Source: Runella defluvii
Lineage (GTDB): Bacteria > Bacteroidota > Bacteroidia > Cytophagales > Spirosomataceae
Length of the DNA: 64,000 nt
Reading direction: 5' to 3'
Assembly (NCBI RefSeq): GCF_014195535.1
Contig: NZ_JACIBY010000007.1
Coordinates: forward strand, 62,001 to 126,000
Shown: in pieces, positions 41,076 through 50,499 of the stretch
Numbering within the stretch: position 1 is the stretch's first letter
Layout of the letters: each line of letters begins with the position of its first letter
Notes under the pieces: model-generated
Seen by the model: the letters and a program-made list of their open reading frames with translations, nothing else
What the model was told of the DNA's origin: nothing
Databases searched by the model: none
Made by a program: the position numbers and the translations under genes

Positions 41076-42336
41076 GCTTTTCCAGTGGAGTTGGGTCGTA
41101 GGGGTTTTATTTATTCAATCAAATGTAATAGCGCAAGGGTTAGGTAATGCTCCTTATTCTGCCATCGGAGCAGGCGAGTTAATGAGCCCTGGCTATGCTC
41201 CTAACAATGGAATGGGGGACGCTGGCGTGGCTACTGCAAACCCGTTGTATATCAATTCGCTCAATCCTGCTCTTTTGGTAACAAACCGCTTTACCATGTT
41301 TGACGTAGGGGTGGTAGGGCAGTATAAAGGACTCCGTGATGCTAGAGAAGCGCAACGCGATTTTGGCGGAAACATCAGCTACTTGGCCTTGTCATTTCCT
41401 GTGGCACCAAAATGGTCGGTTGGGATAAGTCTCAAGCCGTATAGTTTTATCAATTACCAACAAAACTCGTATGCGCGTATTGGTACTTCTATTTATGAAG
41501 CTCAGTATGTTTATGCAGGAAAAGGCGGACTCAACCAAATCAACTTCTCTAATGGGGTTCAGATTACAAAAAACCTGAGTTTGGGGGTAGATGCTTTTTA
41601 CTTGTTTGGGAACTACAACAAGAGCGTTACTTCGCAAGTGCGTATTGGCGATAGCCGCGACTACATCGTTAGCCGCGACGACCGTATTAATATGAAAGAT
41701 TTGAATTTTAAGGGTGGTTTGGCTTGGAAACAAAAATTGAAAAAAGACCACTATCTCAACTTTGGCGCAACCTACAAACTAGGCTCAACTGCATCAGCCA
41801 TTCGTAATACCACAATTGAGGTGCAAAGTAGCAGCAACTCGCCTGTGACAAACCCCGATACAATCGCTCAGACGGATCTAAAAGTAACCATGCCTTCTGC
41901 TTGGCGGGTGGGTATCAGCTACGAGTATTTATACCGCTTGACGGTTTCGGCCGACTATGAGCGTCAAAACTGGGCCAATTTTGTAGGAGTAGGAGGTACC
42001 AATGAAAACATGAGAAATGGTCAAAGTTATCATTTTGGAATAGAGTACATGCCTAAATTCAATTCAACGAAATACATGGATTTGGTGTTTTACCGTGCTG
42101 GTTTCACCTTTAATCAAACTCCTGTGGTTATTGGCACCAAACCTATCGACGACATGAGTGTTTCTCTGGGGGTGTCTCTGCCAGTAGGACGTAATTTTGT
42201 GAACTTGATTAACCTTTCGGTTGTGGGAGGGCAGCGGGGTAGCATTTCTTCCCAAGCTTTCCGAGAACGATACGCCCGCTTTGTGATTGGATTCTCACTG
42301 AAAGATACTTGGTTCCAAAAATTCAAAGTCGATTAA
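41068..42336 (+). CDS. outer membrane beta-barrel protein
   Basis: 422 aa with a signal peptide (ending NVIAQ) and alternating barrel strands finishing in RFVIGFSLKD. The start (GLGNAPYSAIGAGELMSPGYAPNNGMGDAGVAT) resembles FadL/PorV-like Bacteroidota outer membrane proteins. The function is not determined. It overlaps coaX and ends at a terminator. Confidence 0.75.
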   Translation: MRKLFQWSWVVGVLFIQSNVIAQGLGNAPYSAIGAGELMSPGYAPNNGMGDAGVATANPLYINSLNPALLVTNRFTMFDVGVVGQYKGLRDAREAQRDFGGNISYLALSFPVAPKWSVGISLKPYSFINYQQNSYARIGTSIYEAQYVYAGKGGLNQINFSNGVQITKNLSLGVDAFYLFGNYNKSVTSQVRIGDSRDYIVSRDDRINMKDLNFKGGLAWKQKLKKDHYLNFGATYKLGSTASAIRNTTIEVQSSSNSPVTNPDTIAQTDLKVTMPSAWRVGISYEYLYRLTVSADYERQNWANFVGVGGTNENMRNGQSYHFGIEYMPKFNSTKYMDLVFYRAGFTFNQTPVVIGTKPIDDMSVSLGVSLPVGRNFVNLINLSVVGGQRGSISSQAFRERYARFVIGFSLKDTWFQKFKVD

Positions 42337-42344
42337 CAACATTC

Positions 42345-42372
42345 AATGCTCTTTCCGAAGAGCATTTTTTTT
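42345..42372 (+). terminator. terminator after the outer membrane protein gene
   Basis: AATGCTCTT/AAGAGCATT stem closing a TCCG loop, followed by T. Confidence 0.9.
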
Positions 42373-42608
42373 CGCCTATCGTTTCGAGTTTTGAAAAAAA
42401 ATTAAAAATGAGGGGTAAAATGAAAATATTTTTTCAGGCATAAACGCTTTATTATCAGTATATTCGTATGCTTGCATACAAATCTGTGCTAAAAAAAATG
42501 AAAAAAAATCTGATAAAAAAACAATTGCTTTTGGAAAGTCTTTCAAAAAAGGCTAATTTTACCGCCAAGATGTTAAGGTGGGTTAATACAACATCTGCAA
42601 AGATGCAA

Positions 42609-43166
42609 ATGGGAGATAAACTTTTATCTCCTATTTGTTTTATATTACTTCTCACTTTTGGGATGGCTTGCCAAGAAGAAAAAAAAGCAACCAAGTTTAT
42701 TCCCTACAAAGGTCCCCTCGAAGAAGCAGAAAAGATAGAAGTACTTTACAGCGAAGAAGGTTTGCTGAAAGTGCGGGTAAAAACTGCCAAACAAATCAAG
42801 TCAGGGTTAGACGATAAAATTTTTCCAAAACAAATTTTTGTGGACTTTTTCGGGCCAAACGGTCAGGTGCTTACAACCCTTGTGTCAGACTCGGGTAGGT
42901 ACGATTCCCGAACGGGTATGTATCGCGTCATTGGAAACGTAAAAGTGGTCAATACCGTGAAGCAAGAGCGATTGCTAACCGATGAGCTTACGTGGAATCC
43001 GAATACCAAAAAGATATATACCGAAAAACCTGTCACGGTCGAAAATCAACTGTCAGGGGAGCAATTAAAAGGAATTGGGTTAGATGCAAACCAAGATTTT
43101 ACCCAATACAGTATTCGCCGACCCACGGGCTTTTTCAACGCTCCAGCGGGAATGACGCCGAATTAA
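42609..43166 (+). CDS. lptC: LptC-like LPS export lipoprotein
   Basis: 185 aa from the ATG at 42609, giving the lipoprotein signal MGDKLLSPICFILLLTFGMAC; the frame extends upstream to 42468 through a Lys-rich part that looks non-coding. The mature part matches LptC in Bacteroidota: VLYSEEGLLKVRVKTAK, FPKQIFVDFFGPNGQV, SDSGRYDSRTGMYRVIGNVKVV and LLTDELTWNPNTKKIYTEKPV, a beta-jellyroll that passes LPS from the inner membrane LptBFG complex to LptA. An OstA-like LPS protein is at 55135. Confidence 0.85.
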   Translation: MGDKLLSPICFILLLTFGMACQEEKKATKFIPYKGPLEEAEKIEVLYSEEGLLKVRVKTAKQIKSGLDDKIFPKQIFVDFFGPNGQVLTTLVSDSGRYDSRTGMYRVIGNVKVVNTVKQERLLTDELTWNPNTKKIYTEKPVTVENQLSGEQLKGIGLDANQDFTQYSIRRPTGFFNAPAGMTPN

Positions 43167-43254
43167 TCCATTTGAGAAAGAATATTGAAGACAAGCGAGG
43201 AAAAATTAGACTTTCCTCGCTTTTTCTATGTAATTCCATCCCTCCGTTTCTCAA

Positions 43255-44961
43255 ATGAAAAGACGAATTTTTATTCAAAATGGGGCAACAGCTTTGGCAG
43301 CTTTGCCTTTGGTTACTTTTGGTTCTACTACGACTCAAACGGCCGATAAACCCGCTTGGCTCGTTGAATGGATTAAAATTTACGATGAGTCAATTGCGAA
43401 CTACCGTGCTTTAAAAGTCTCTGACGCCAACCATGTGTATGCGGGAGGCTACAAAGACGATACCGACATTCCCAATCCGCACACCACATGCGGTTTTCTC
43501 ATAACGGCATCTATGCTGATGTCTTGTCCAGAATCCAAGCATTATCAATCGCCAGCGCTTTTAAAAGAGATAGAAGCCGCCGCACAGTGTATGTTGAAAA
43601 TGCAGCATTCGGATGGTACGATTGATTTACTTTCTACGAATTTTCACTCGACGCCCGATACCGCCTTCGTATTGGAAAACATGGTACCTACGTACCGATA
43701 TTTGAAAAAAATGTCGCTCAAGGGCCGTGAAAAATCCATTGAGCTGGTCACAACATTCTTGAAAAATGCGGGAGAAGCGTTGATTGTTGGAGGTATCCAT
43801 ACGCCCAATCACCGCTGGGTGGTTTCGGCGGCATTGACCAAACTCAACGAACTTTTTCCAGATGTTCGTTATGTAAAACGGATTGACCAATGGTTGGCCG
43901 AACACATCGACATCGACCCCGATGGACAGTACAACGAAAAGAGCACAAATACGTATTCGCCCATTGTCAATCGGTCGTTGATTATTATGGCGAAAGGGCT
44001 GCGTAAACCTGAGTTGTTGGAGCCTGTTCGCCGCAATTTAGTGATGACAACCTACTTTGTTCATCCAAACGGTGAAGTAGTAACAGAAGCCTCAAATCGG
44101 CAAGATAAAGGGACGATTGGGAATATGTCGCGTTACTATTATTGTTACCGTTATATGGCTTTGCACGACAAAGATGGGCTGATGGCAGCCATGTGTCGCC
44201 AGATTGAACAAACCAGCACGAAAGCCCAGTTGGCGGGTTATTTGGACTATTTTCTTGAAGACCCAAGCCTTTGGGACGAACTTCCCGTTAGTAAACCCCT
44301 GCCTACGAGTTATGCCAAAGCCTTTCCGTATTCGGGCGTAGTGCGGATTCGTCGGGAGAATTGGGATGCAACCATTTTGGCAAAAAATGCCGCTTGGTTG
44401 ACCTTCCACAAAGGAAATTCGGTGCTTCAGGCGATGCGAGTAGCGGCTTCTTTTTTTGGAAAAGGCCAATTCCAAACCGAAAAAATTGAGCAAGAAGGGG
44501 ATACTTGGGTGATGACTCAAACGTTGGATGGGCCTTATTACCAGCCAATTGCGGCAGATAAAATTGCCCCCGACGGAGATTGGGACAAAATGCCACGGGC
44601 TGATAGACCCCAAAGCGAGGTACAAAAGCTGACATCGACAGTACGTATTAAAGAAGTAGCGGGTGGCCTGGAGGTTCGGGTGGAACTGACGGGAACGGAG
44701 GGTGTACCTGTGTCGTTGGAATTGATTTTCAGGGCAGGAGGGGAATTGTCGGGGGTTGTGCCGTATGCCAAACGTGCAAATGCGTATTTGTTGGAAGGAG
44801 AGCAAGGAACTTACACGTTGAACGGCGACGTCATTCGTTTTGGAAAAGGGCGAGCGGAACACAAAGGCGTTGTACTTCGCGGGGCACTGCCGCCAGTGGA
44901 AGCCCCAACGGTTTATTTGACAGGTTTCACCCCATTTACGCATACCCTTAGGTTAGGATAA
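43255..44961 (+). CDS. exported alpha/alpha-barrel protein, heparinase/lyase-like
   Basis: 568 aa. Tat-like signal MKRRIFIQNGATALAALPLV. Residues 40-340 are helical with the look of an alpha/alpha-toroid, and the C-terminal half is beta-rich (VRIRRENWDATILAKNAAWLTFHKGNSVLQAMRV, TLDGPYYQPI), as in heparinase II/III-type polysaccharide lyases and related proteins. No catalytic residue is assigned. It is followed 37 bases later by a Tat-exported Gfo/Idh/MocA oxidoreductase, so the pair may act on an acidic or modified sugar. Confidence 0.65.
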   Translation: MKRRIFIQNGATALAALPLVTFGSTTTQTADKPAWLVEWIKIYDESIANYRALKVSDANHVYAGGYKDDTDIPNPHTTCGFLITASMLMSCPESKHYQSPALLKEIEAAAQCMLKMQHSDGTIDLLSTNFHSTPDTAFVLENMVPTYRYLKKMSLKGREKSIELVTTFLKNAGEALIVGGIHTPNHRWVVSAALTKLNELFPDVRYVKRIDQWLAEHIDIDPDGQYNEKSTNTYSPIVNRSLIIMAKGLRKPELLEPVRRNLVMTTYFVHPNGEVVTEASNRQDKGTIGNMSRYYYCYRYMALHDKDGLMAAMCRQIEQTSTKAQLAGYLDYFLEDPSLWDELPVSKPLPTSYAKAFPYSGVVRIRRENWDATILAKNAAWLTFHKGNSVLQAMRVAASFFGKGQFQTEKIEQEGDTWVMTQTLDGPYYQPIAADKIAPDGDWDKMPRADRPQSEVQKLTSTVRIKEVAGGLEVRVELTGTEGVPVSLELIFRAGGELSGVVPYAKRANAYLLEGEQGTYTLNGDVIRFGKGRAEHKGVVLRGALPPVEAPTVYLTGFTPFTHTLRLG

Positions 44962-44998
44962 TTGAAGTAATTTCTATCATACTAAACGCTTACACCGA

Positions 44999-46318
44999 AT
45001 GAAAAAAGAATCAACCGTTTCGAGGAGGGAGTTTGTGGGCAAGGCTGCTTCCGTTTTGGCGGGTTTTACGATAGTGCCACGTTTTGTTTTGGGAGGAACT
45101 CGCCCCGATGGCACCAAATACATTGCGCCGAGTGATGTCATTTCGTTGGGTTTTATTGGAACAGGCAAACAAGGACGTGGGCTTACGACGTCGTTTTTGA
45201 ATACCAACGAAGCACGGATTGTGGCTTTGAGCGAAGTATATAAAGCAAAAGCCCAGCTAACCCTTGATCGAATTAAGGCGCATTATGAAAAAAACACCCA
45301 GTTGGGCGCTTATTCGGATATCCCTGTCTATGTCGATTTTCGGGAGTTGTTGGCCCGTAAAGACATCGACGCCGTGGTGATTGCGACGCCCGACCACTGG
45401 CACGCAGCCATGTCGGTGAAAGCGGCGGAAGCAGGAAAAGATATTTATTGTGAAAAACCCCTCGCCTTGACCATACGGGAAGGACGTGCGATGGTGAATG
45501 CCGCCCGCAAATACAACCGAGTGTTCCAGACGGGAAGCATGCAACGCTCATGGCCAGAGTTTCGTCAAACCGCCGAATTGGTGCGTAATGGGTACATTGG
45601 TGAAATTAAAAGTATCAAAGTAAACGTAGGGCCACCACCGAAATCGTATGATTTGTCGGCTGAAACCATTCCTGAAGGCTTGGATTGGGACAAGTGGCTA
45701 GGGCCAAACAGCCCCGTGGCGTTTAATTCAGAATTGGCCCCTCCCATTTCTAAGGATGTTTTCCCCAACTGGAGAAACTACAAGGAGTTTGGCGGAGGCA
45801 TGGTGACCGACTGGGGTGCTCACATGTTTGATATTGTGCAGTGGGCGTTGGACATGGACAACAGCGGCCCCGTAGAAATAATTGCTCCCGATGGAAAAGA
45901 TCACCCGTTTTTAACCTACCGCTACGCAAATGGAATTACGATGACCCACGAAAAATGGGATTGGAGCAATGCGATTCATTTTGTGGGAACGGAAGGCGAA
46001 ATAAAAGTTCAGCGTAAAAAACTAGAAACAACCCCTGCATCGCTCAAAGACAAAGTGATTGGCGACACCGAAAAACACGTTTACAAGAGCGAAAACCACT
46101 ACAAAGATTTCTTGGATGCCATGCGCAAACGTAGCAAGCCGATATGTGACGTTGAAATTGGTCATCGCACTTCTTCGGTTTGTAACTTGGGTAACATCGC
46201 TTACGAATTGAAGCGCCCTTTGCAATGGAATCCTAAAAAAGAGCAGTTTAAAAACGACAAAGAAGCCAACGAACTTTTGGGGCGTTCGATGCGAGCTGAG
46301 TGGGGAATAAAAATATAG
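44999..46318 (+). CDS. Tat-exported Gfo/Idh/MocA family oxidoreductase
   Basis: 439 aa. Twin-arginine signal VSRREFVGKAASVLAGFTIVP. Rossmann loop GFIGTGKQGRG, and the EKP motif in YCEKPLALTIREGRAMV. The C-terminal domain follows GGGMVTDWGAHMFDIVQWAL. These NAD(P)-dependent enzymes oxidise or epimerise sugars and, in exported Bacteroidota forms, can act as glycosidases. The substrate is unknown. It is probably co-transcribed with the preceding barrel protein. Confidence 0.92.
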   Translation: MKKESTVSRREFVGKAASVLAGFTIVPRFVLGGTRPDGTKYIAPSDVISLGFIGTGKQGRGLTTSFLNTNEARIVALSEVYKAKAQLTLDRIKAHYEKNTQLGAYSDIPVYVDFRELLARKDIDAVVIATPDHWHAAMSVKAAEAGKDIYCEKPLALTIREGRAMVNAARKYNRVFQTGSMQRSWPEFRQTAELVRNGYIGEIKSIKVNVGPPPKSYDLSAETIPEGLDWDKWLGPNSPVAFNSELAPPISKDVFPNWRNYKEFGGGMVTDWGAHMFDIVQWALDMDNSGPVEIIAPDGKDHPFLTYRYANGITMTHEKWDWSNAIHFVGTEGEIKVQRKKLETTPASLKDKVIGDTEKHVYKSENHYKDFLDAMRKRSKPICDVEIGHRTSSVCNLGNIAYELKRPLQWNPKKEQFKNDKEANELLGRSMRAEWGIKI

Positions 46319-46328
46319 AAAATTTTAC

Positions 46329-46361
46329 TTGACTCTTACCTTACGTGATAGCCTACATTTG
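46329..46361 (+). promoter_or_regulatory. promoter of the TipA-like regulator
   Basis: TTG (46329-46331), 22-base spacer, TACATTTG (46354-46361), 26 bases before the ATG at 46387. The wide spacing would suit a MerR-activated promoter. Confidence 0.45.
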
Positions 46362-46386
46362 TACAGTCAGTCAAAATGAAGGCAGT

Positions 46387-47157
46387 ATGATACGTTATTC
46401 GGTTAAAAAATTGGCAAAATTGGCAGGTGTGAGCGTGCGCACGCTCCACCTGTACGATGAAATTGGGCTTTTAAAACCAGCCATCCGTACGGAGGCCAAG
46501 TATCGGATGTATGGCGAAAATGAGCTGTTGCGCTTGCAGCAAATTCTTTTTTACAAAGAACTGGATTTCCCATTGCAAGAAATTGGGCAGATTCTTGATG
46601 CACCTGGTTTCGATTTACTTACTGCGTTGGGAAACCACAAAAAAGCCCTTGAAGCCAAACAAAGCCGAATTGAGACATTGCTTTTGACGATTGACAAAAC
46701 AATGTTTAATCTAAAAGAAGGTATTATGTTGAAGCACGAAGAATTGTACGAAGGATTGTCGCAAGAAACTGCCGACGCCTATCGAAAGGAAGCCATCGGT
46801 GCGTATGGCACTGAAGCCGTAGAAATAGCCGAAAAATCGTTGCGGTCGTTGACCAAAACGGATTTTGAGGCGCTAAAAAGGGAAAGTTTAGAAATTAGCA
46901 GTGGACTGGCTTCCATGACGGGCAACGACCCGACGAGTGAAGTCGTTCAGCGTCAAATTGCCCGACACTATGAAGTAATTCGTAAGTTCTGGGGAACATC
47001 AGGTTCGACTGACCCACAAGCAGAGGCGTATAAAGGATTAGGAGATTTGTACGTCAACGATGAGCGTTTCACTCAAATAGATGGTCAACCCAATCCTATT
47101 TTTGCGCTATTCATGCAAAAAGCGATGGCCTATTTTGCAGAAACGAAACTGGTATAA
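46387..47157 (+). CDS. MerR family regulator with TipAS domain
   Basis: 256 aa. MerR DNA-binding domain: YSVKKLAKLAGVSVRTLHLYDEIGLLKPAIRTEAKYRMYGENELLRLQQIL, then a coiled coil. The C-terminal TipAS-type domain (HEELYEGLSQETADAYRKEA, FWGTSGSTDPQAEAYKGLGDLYVNDERFT) binds small or peptide drugs in TipA-like proteins. The ATG at 46387 is used; the GTG at 46345 would precede the promoter box. Confidence 0.9.
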   Translation: MIRYSVKKLAKLAGVSVRTLHLYDEIGLLKPAIRTEAKYRMYGENELLRLQQILFYKELDFPLQEIGQILDAPGFDLLTALGNHKKALEAKQSRIETLLLTIDKTMFNLKEGIMLKHEELYEGLSQETADAYRKEAIGAYGTEAVEIAEKSLRSLTKTDFEALKRESLEISSGLASMTGNDPTSEVVQRQIARHYEVIRKFWGTSGSTDPQAEAYKGLGDLYVNDERFTQIDGQPNPIFALFMQKAMAYFAETKLV

Positions 47158-47161
47158 AACA

Positions 47162-47189
47162 AAAAACGGCGGGAACCCCGCCGTTTTTC
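47162..47189. terminator. bidirectional terminator
   Basis: CGGCGGG/CCCGCCG stem with an AAC loop, A run before and T run after, between convergent genes. Confidence 0.9.
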
Positions 47190-47603
47190 TTATTTTGGAG
47201 GACATTTTTCTAAAGCCGCTTGGACGGTTTCTACGGTCGTAATTTCCGTTTCTTTTCCCCAAGTAGCATAGACATAGGTCATAATTTCGGCAATTTCTAA
47301 CTCTTTTAAATCAGGGTTTGCAGGCATAGCTCGATTATAGCTTTTACCGTTGACGGTCATGGGTTGATGAACCCCATTTTTAATCCAGCAAATTACCTGA
47401 TTCTTGTCTTTGAGGTAGTTGGTAGCGAGGGCGGGGTAGAGGTTTTCCAATCCTTTCCCGTCGCGTTGGTGGCAATTGGCACAATGCGTTTGAAACAACG
47501 TAAATCCTTCGGCTACGTATTGCTCGTGCTTTATGGCGCTTCCGCCTTGGCACGCGAGTATCAAAACCACAAGAAAACTAGCCAATAGAAGACTCAATTT
47601 CAT
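47190..47603 (-). CDS. c-type cytochrome lipoprotein
   Basis: 137 aa from the ATG at 47603, with lipobox LILAC near residue 19. Single heme-binding motif CANCH, with the likely axial Met in NRAMPANPDLKELEIAEI: a class I cytochrome c. An ATG at 47624 is also in frame but would overlap the SCO gene. It is last in a three-gene unit with SCO1 and a lipoprotein, suggesting respiratory electron transfer or oxidase assembly. Confidence 0.9.
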   Translation of the reverse strand: MKLSLLLASFLVVLILACQGGSAIKHEQYVAEGFTLFQTHCANCHQRDGKGLENLYPALATNYLKDKNQVICWIKNGVHQPMTVNGKSYNRAMPANPDLKELEIAEIMTYVYATWGKETEITTVETVQAALEKCPPK

Positions 47604-47610
47604 ATCAATG

Positions 47611-48255
47611 CTATTGTTTTTCATCTTTGTACTCTTTACGAAGGCGCTCAATGTCAGCAATTAAGCGTTGCGTGCCCGCTTCGTCGGTACCGTTGTACAT
47701 GCCTCTCACGCGTTTTTGTTTGTCAACCAACACAAACGCGCCACTGTGAATATACCCACCTGGCGCAGTCGAATCGGCGCCTGCCACGACCAAGTACTGT
47801 TTTTCCCCGATTTCGTAAATTTTTTCCCGTGGCCCCGTCACAAACATCCATTGGGTGCCAGATACGCCCAAATCCTTGGCATATTCTTTCAAAACTGCGG
47901 GTGTATCGTGGTCAGGGTCAATGGTGTGCGACAAAATGGCTACTTCATTTTCTCCTTTAAATTTTTCATACACCTTCTTCATTTGCTTTTTCATGACGGG
48001 GCAAATGGTGGGGCAGGTGGTAAAAAAGAAATCTGCTACGTAAATTTTGTCGTTGAAATTTTGAGCGCTAACGGTATCGCCTTCTTGGTTGACAAATTTA
48101 AAATCGGGGATGGTATGGTAAACCGTATCAACGACTTCTTTCCCATCCACCATTTTTTTCACTGTGTCGCGTTCCCCCAAAATTGGTAAACGTTCGGACG
48201 ACCCCCCACAACTCCAAAGCGAGAACAAGGCTAGTACTATGATTAATTTGTTCAT
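47611..48255 (-). CDS. SCO1/SenC family copper chaperone
   Basis: 214 aa. Lipobox LFSLWSC near residue 16. Thioredoxin fold with the copper motif CPTICP in FFFTTCPTICPVMKKQM and the distal His in GGYIHSGAFVLVD. SCO proteins deliver copper to cytochrome c oxidase. The ATG at 48255 overlaps the preceding lipoprotein stop by 4 bases; the longer frame reads through that gene and is rejected. Confidence 0.93.
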   Translation of the reverse strand: MNKLIIVLALFSLWSCGGSSERLPILGERDTVKKMVDGKEVVDTVYHTIPDFKFVNQEGDTVSAQNFNDKIYVADFFFTTCPTICPVMKKQMKKVYEKFKGENEVAILSHTIDPDHDTPAVLKEYAKDLGVSGTQWMFVTGPREKIYEIGEKQYLVVAGADSTAPGGYIHSGAFVLVDKQKRVRGMYNGTDEAGTQRLIADIERLRKEYKDEKQ

Positions 48256-48683
48256 TTTCCTAAGAAGGTCTTGGCTTTGTCCATTCCTTCGCGCATTTTG
48301 TCGCGGACAGTGTTGATTTTTGTTTTTTCGGCACTCATGGCTTTGATGGCTTCTTCGCTGCCTAAGGCTTTGAGCGAATCGCCACGGTAATCGTGCATCC
48401 AATCCATCATCCCTTTATCGGCTTCTTGGAGCGTAGTGCTGATGGCCAAGGCTTCGTCTTTACGTTTTTGAAGGCTATCGTTTGACTTGATTTTCAGGAG
48501 GCTATCCAATTTGGTGATTTCGATTGACAGGCCATTTTTGTATTCCATCAGTTGCGACATTTGGGGCATGATTTCGTCATGAACCGCAAATACTTCTTTT
48601 TCAGCGTTTTCAACGGCGGCCTTATCTTGCCCACAAGAAGTCATAAGAGCTACGCAACACACTGCAATAAGTTTTATTTTCAT
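48252..48683 (-). CDS. helical lipoprotein of unknown function
   Basis: 143 aa. Lipobox ALMTSC near residue 17, then an almost wholly helical, charged protein with coiled-coil character (AVENAEKEVFAVHDEIMPQMSQLMEYKNGLS, EKTKINTVRDKMREGMDKAKTFL). Proteins of this size are often found next to SCO genes in Bacteroidota and labelled inclusion-protein-like. The stop overlaps the SCO start, so the two are coupled. Confidence 0.75.
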   Translation of the reverse strand: MKIKLIAVCCVALMTSCGQDKAAVENAEKEVFAVHDEIMPQMSQLMEYKNGLSIEITKLDSLLKIKSNDSLQKRKDEALAISTTLQEADKGMMDWMHDYRGDSLKALGSEEAIKAMSAEKTKINTVRDKMREGMDKAKTFLGK

Positions 48684-48745
48684 TTTTCAGTTGGTTTAAT
48701 GAATAAAATTGTATGAATCTCAAAGTCGGTTAGAATAAAATCAAT

Positions 48746-50422
48746 CTAGCCTTTTTGGCGTTGAGTTACTTGCGTTTGGAGCATTTCGCGCGCATTTTGA
48801 ACGATGGCTTCGCTTGGTTTTAGTCCCCCAATCATCTGAGCAATTTCTTGTACGCGTTCCTCAAAGGTTAATTTTTTGATTCGGCTGACGGTTTTTTCGG
48901 CAGAATTATCTTTATAGACAAAATAATGGGCATGGCCGTAAGTCGCGATTTGGTGCAAATGTGAAATAGCAATCACTTGGTGATTTTGGGCAATATCATT
49001 CATCATTTGACCCATTTTAATGGCAATTTCGCCCGAAACACCCGTGTCAATTTCGTCAAAAATAATGGTAGGGAGTTTGCGTTTGGTGGCTAAAATATAC
49101 TTGATAACCATCATCAAACGTGAAAATTCCCCTCCCGATGCCACGTTCTTGAGTTGTTGTGGTTTAATACCTTTGTTGGCACTGAACAAGAAGTCAACAT
49201 CGTCGATGCCATCTTCAGTCGGCTCGATGAGAGTCTGTTGGATGTGCAACGTGGCATTCGGCATACCGAGATCAAGCAAGTATTTTTTTACTTCTTTTTC
49301 AACGGGTGCAATGGCCACTTTACGCGAATTAGAAAGTTTATCGGCACTTTTTTGGAGCTTTGCCTTGGTCTTCTCCACAGCCGTATGGGCTTTTGCAATG
49401 TCTTCGTCAAGGTTGAGAACGCGGCTTACTTTTACCTCCAATTCGTCCCGAATCGCGATGAGTTCCGCCAAGGTTTTTACTTGGTGTTTTTGCTGAAGAT
49501 GATAAAACAGATTCAGGCGTTCACGTACATCTTCGGCGCGCGCATCGTCAATTTCAACGTTATCTTGTTCGTCACTAATTTCAGAAGCCAAGTCTTTTAG
49601 CTCAATGTACGCACTTTGCGTCCGTTCGCGAAGTTGTTCGTATTGAGGCGCAAACTTACTGATGGAATTGAGGCTACTAACGGCGTTTTTGAGCAGAGAA
49701 AGGGCCGATTGTTCGGGATTATCGAGGTAATCGTTGGCCAATTGAAGGCGCTCTTTTACGTCGGCTGCATTTTCAAGAATGGTTAATTCTTGCTCCAATT
49801 GCTCTTGTTCTTCGGCTTGAAGCTGGGCTTTGTCCAACTCATCAAACAAAAATTGATTGTAATCAGACTCTTTACGAAGCTGTGCTGCTTCCGATTTGAG
49901 CCGTTCGAGGACTTGCGTTGCTTTACGGTACGCCTGATAATCCGTGTGGTACTGACGAAGGATGGATTCGTTTTGGGCGTAGGTGTCAACGATTTGCAAC
50001 TGAAACTCATTCGAGCCCAACAGTAAAGTATCATGTTGCGAATGAATGTCCATCAATTGCCCCGTAATTCGGCGGAGCGTTTCTAGGTTGACAGGGGTAT
50101 CGTTGATAAATGCCCGCGACTTTCCCGACGGGCTTATTTCCCGTCGAACGAGGCAAGTGGTCGAAAAATCAAGCTCTTCTTCTTCAAACAGATGCTCAAT
50201 AAAGTACCCATTTAAGTCGAAAGTACCTTCAATGACACATTTTAAGGAAGGGTTGTACAGCACTTTGGTATCAGCACGGCTACCGAGCAATAAACCAATG
50301 GCACCCAACATGATTGATTTTCCTGCTCCTGTTTCCCCCGTAATAATATTGAGTTGAGAATCAGGAGTCAGTTCCAGATGTTCAATTAAGGCGTAATTTT
50401 TAATCAGCAAATGAGCAAGCAT
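48746..50422 (-). CDS. recN: DNA repair protein RecN
   Basis: 558 aa SMC-like ATPase for double-strand break repair. N-terminal MLAHLLIKNYALIEHLEL and Walker A ETGAGKSIML, central long coiled coil (about 150-350), and C-terminal signature LKNVASGGEFSRLMM with Walker B LPTIIFDEIDTGVSG. Full length. It closes the coaBC-porD-Sm-like gene run on the minus strand. Confidence 0.97.
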   Translation of the reverse strand: MLAHLLIKNYALIEHLELTPDSQLNIITGETGAGKSIMLGAIGLLLGSRADTKVLYNPSLKCVIEGTFDLNGYFIEHLFEEEELDFSTTCLVRREISPSGKSRAFINDTPVNLETLRRITGQLMDIHSQHDTLLLGSNEFQLQIVDTYAQNESILRQYHTDYQAYRKATQVLERLKSEAAQLRKESDYNQFLFDELDKAQLQAEEQEQLEQELTILENAADVKERLQLANDYLDNPEQSALSLLKNAVSSLNSISKFAPQYEQLRERTQSAYIELKDLASEISDEQDNVEIDDARAEDVRERLNLFYHLQQKHQVKTLAELIAIRDELEVKVSRVLNLDEDIAKAHTAVEKTKAKLQKSADKLSNSRKVAIAPVEKEVKKYLLDLGMPNATLHIQQTLIEPTEDGIDDVDFLFSANKGIKPQQLKNVASGGEFSRLMMVIKYILATKRKLPTIIFDEIDTGVSGEIAIKMGQMMNDIAQNHQVIAISHLHQIATYGHAHYFVYKDNSAEKTVSRIKKLTFEERVQEIAQMIGGLKPSEAIVQNAREMLQTQVTQRQKG

Positions 50423-50499
50423 ACAGCATATCTCGGTTGAACCGCCGCGAAGTTAGTCAACTATTCAACAAAAAGGAATGCCTTTGGGTTTGGAACTAC

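Noticed and set aside
42466-42479. Short inverted repeat GTATGC/GCATAC before lptC
   Set aside because: Six-base arms in an AT-rich gap without conserved context; too weak to call an operator.
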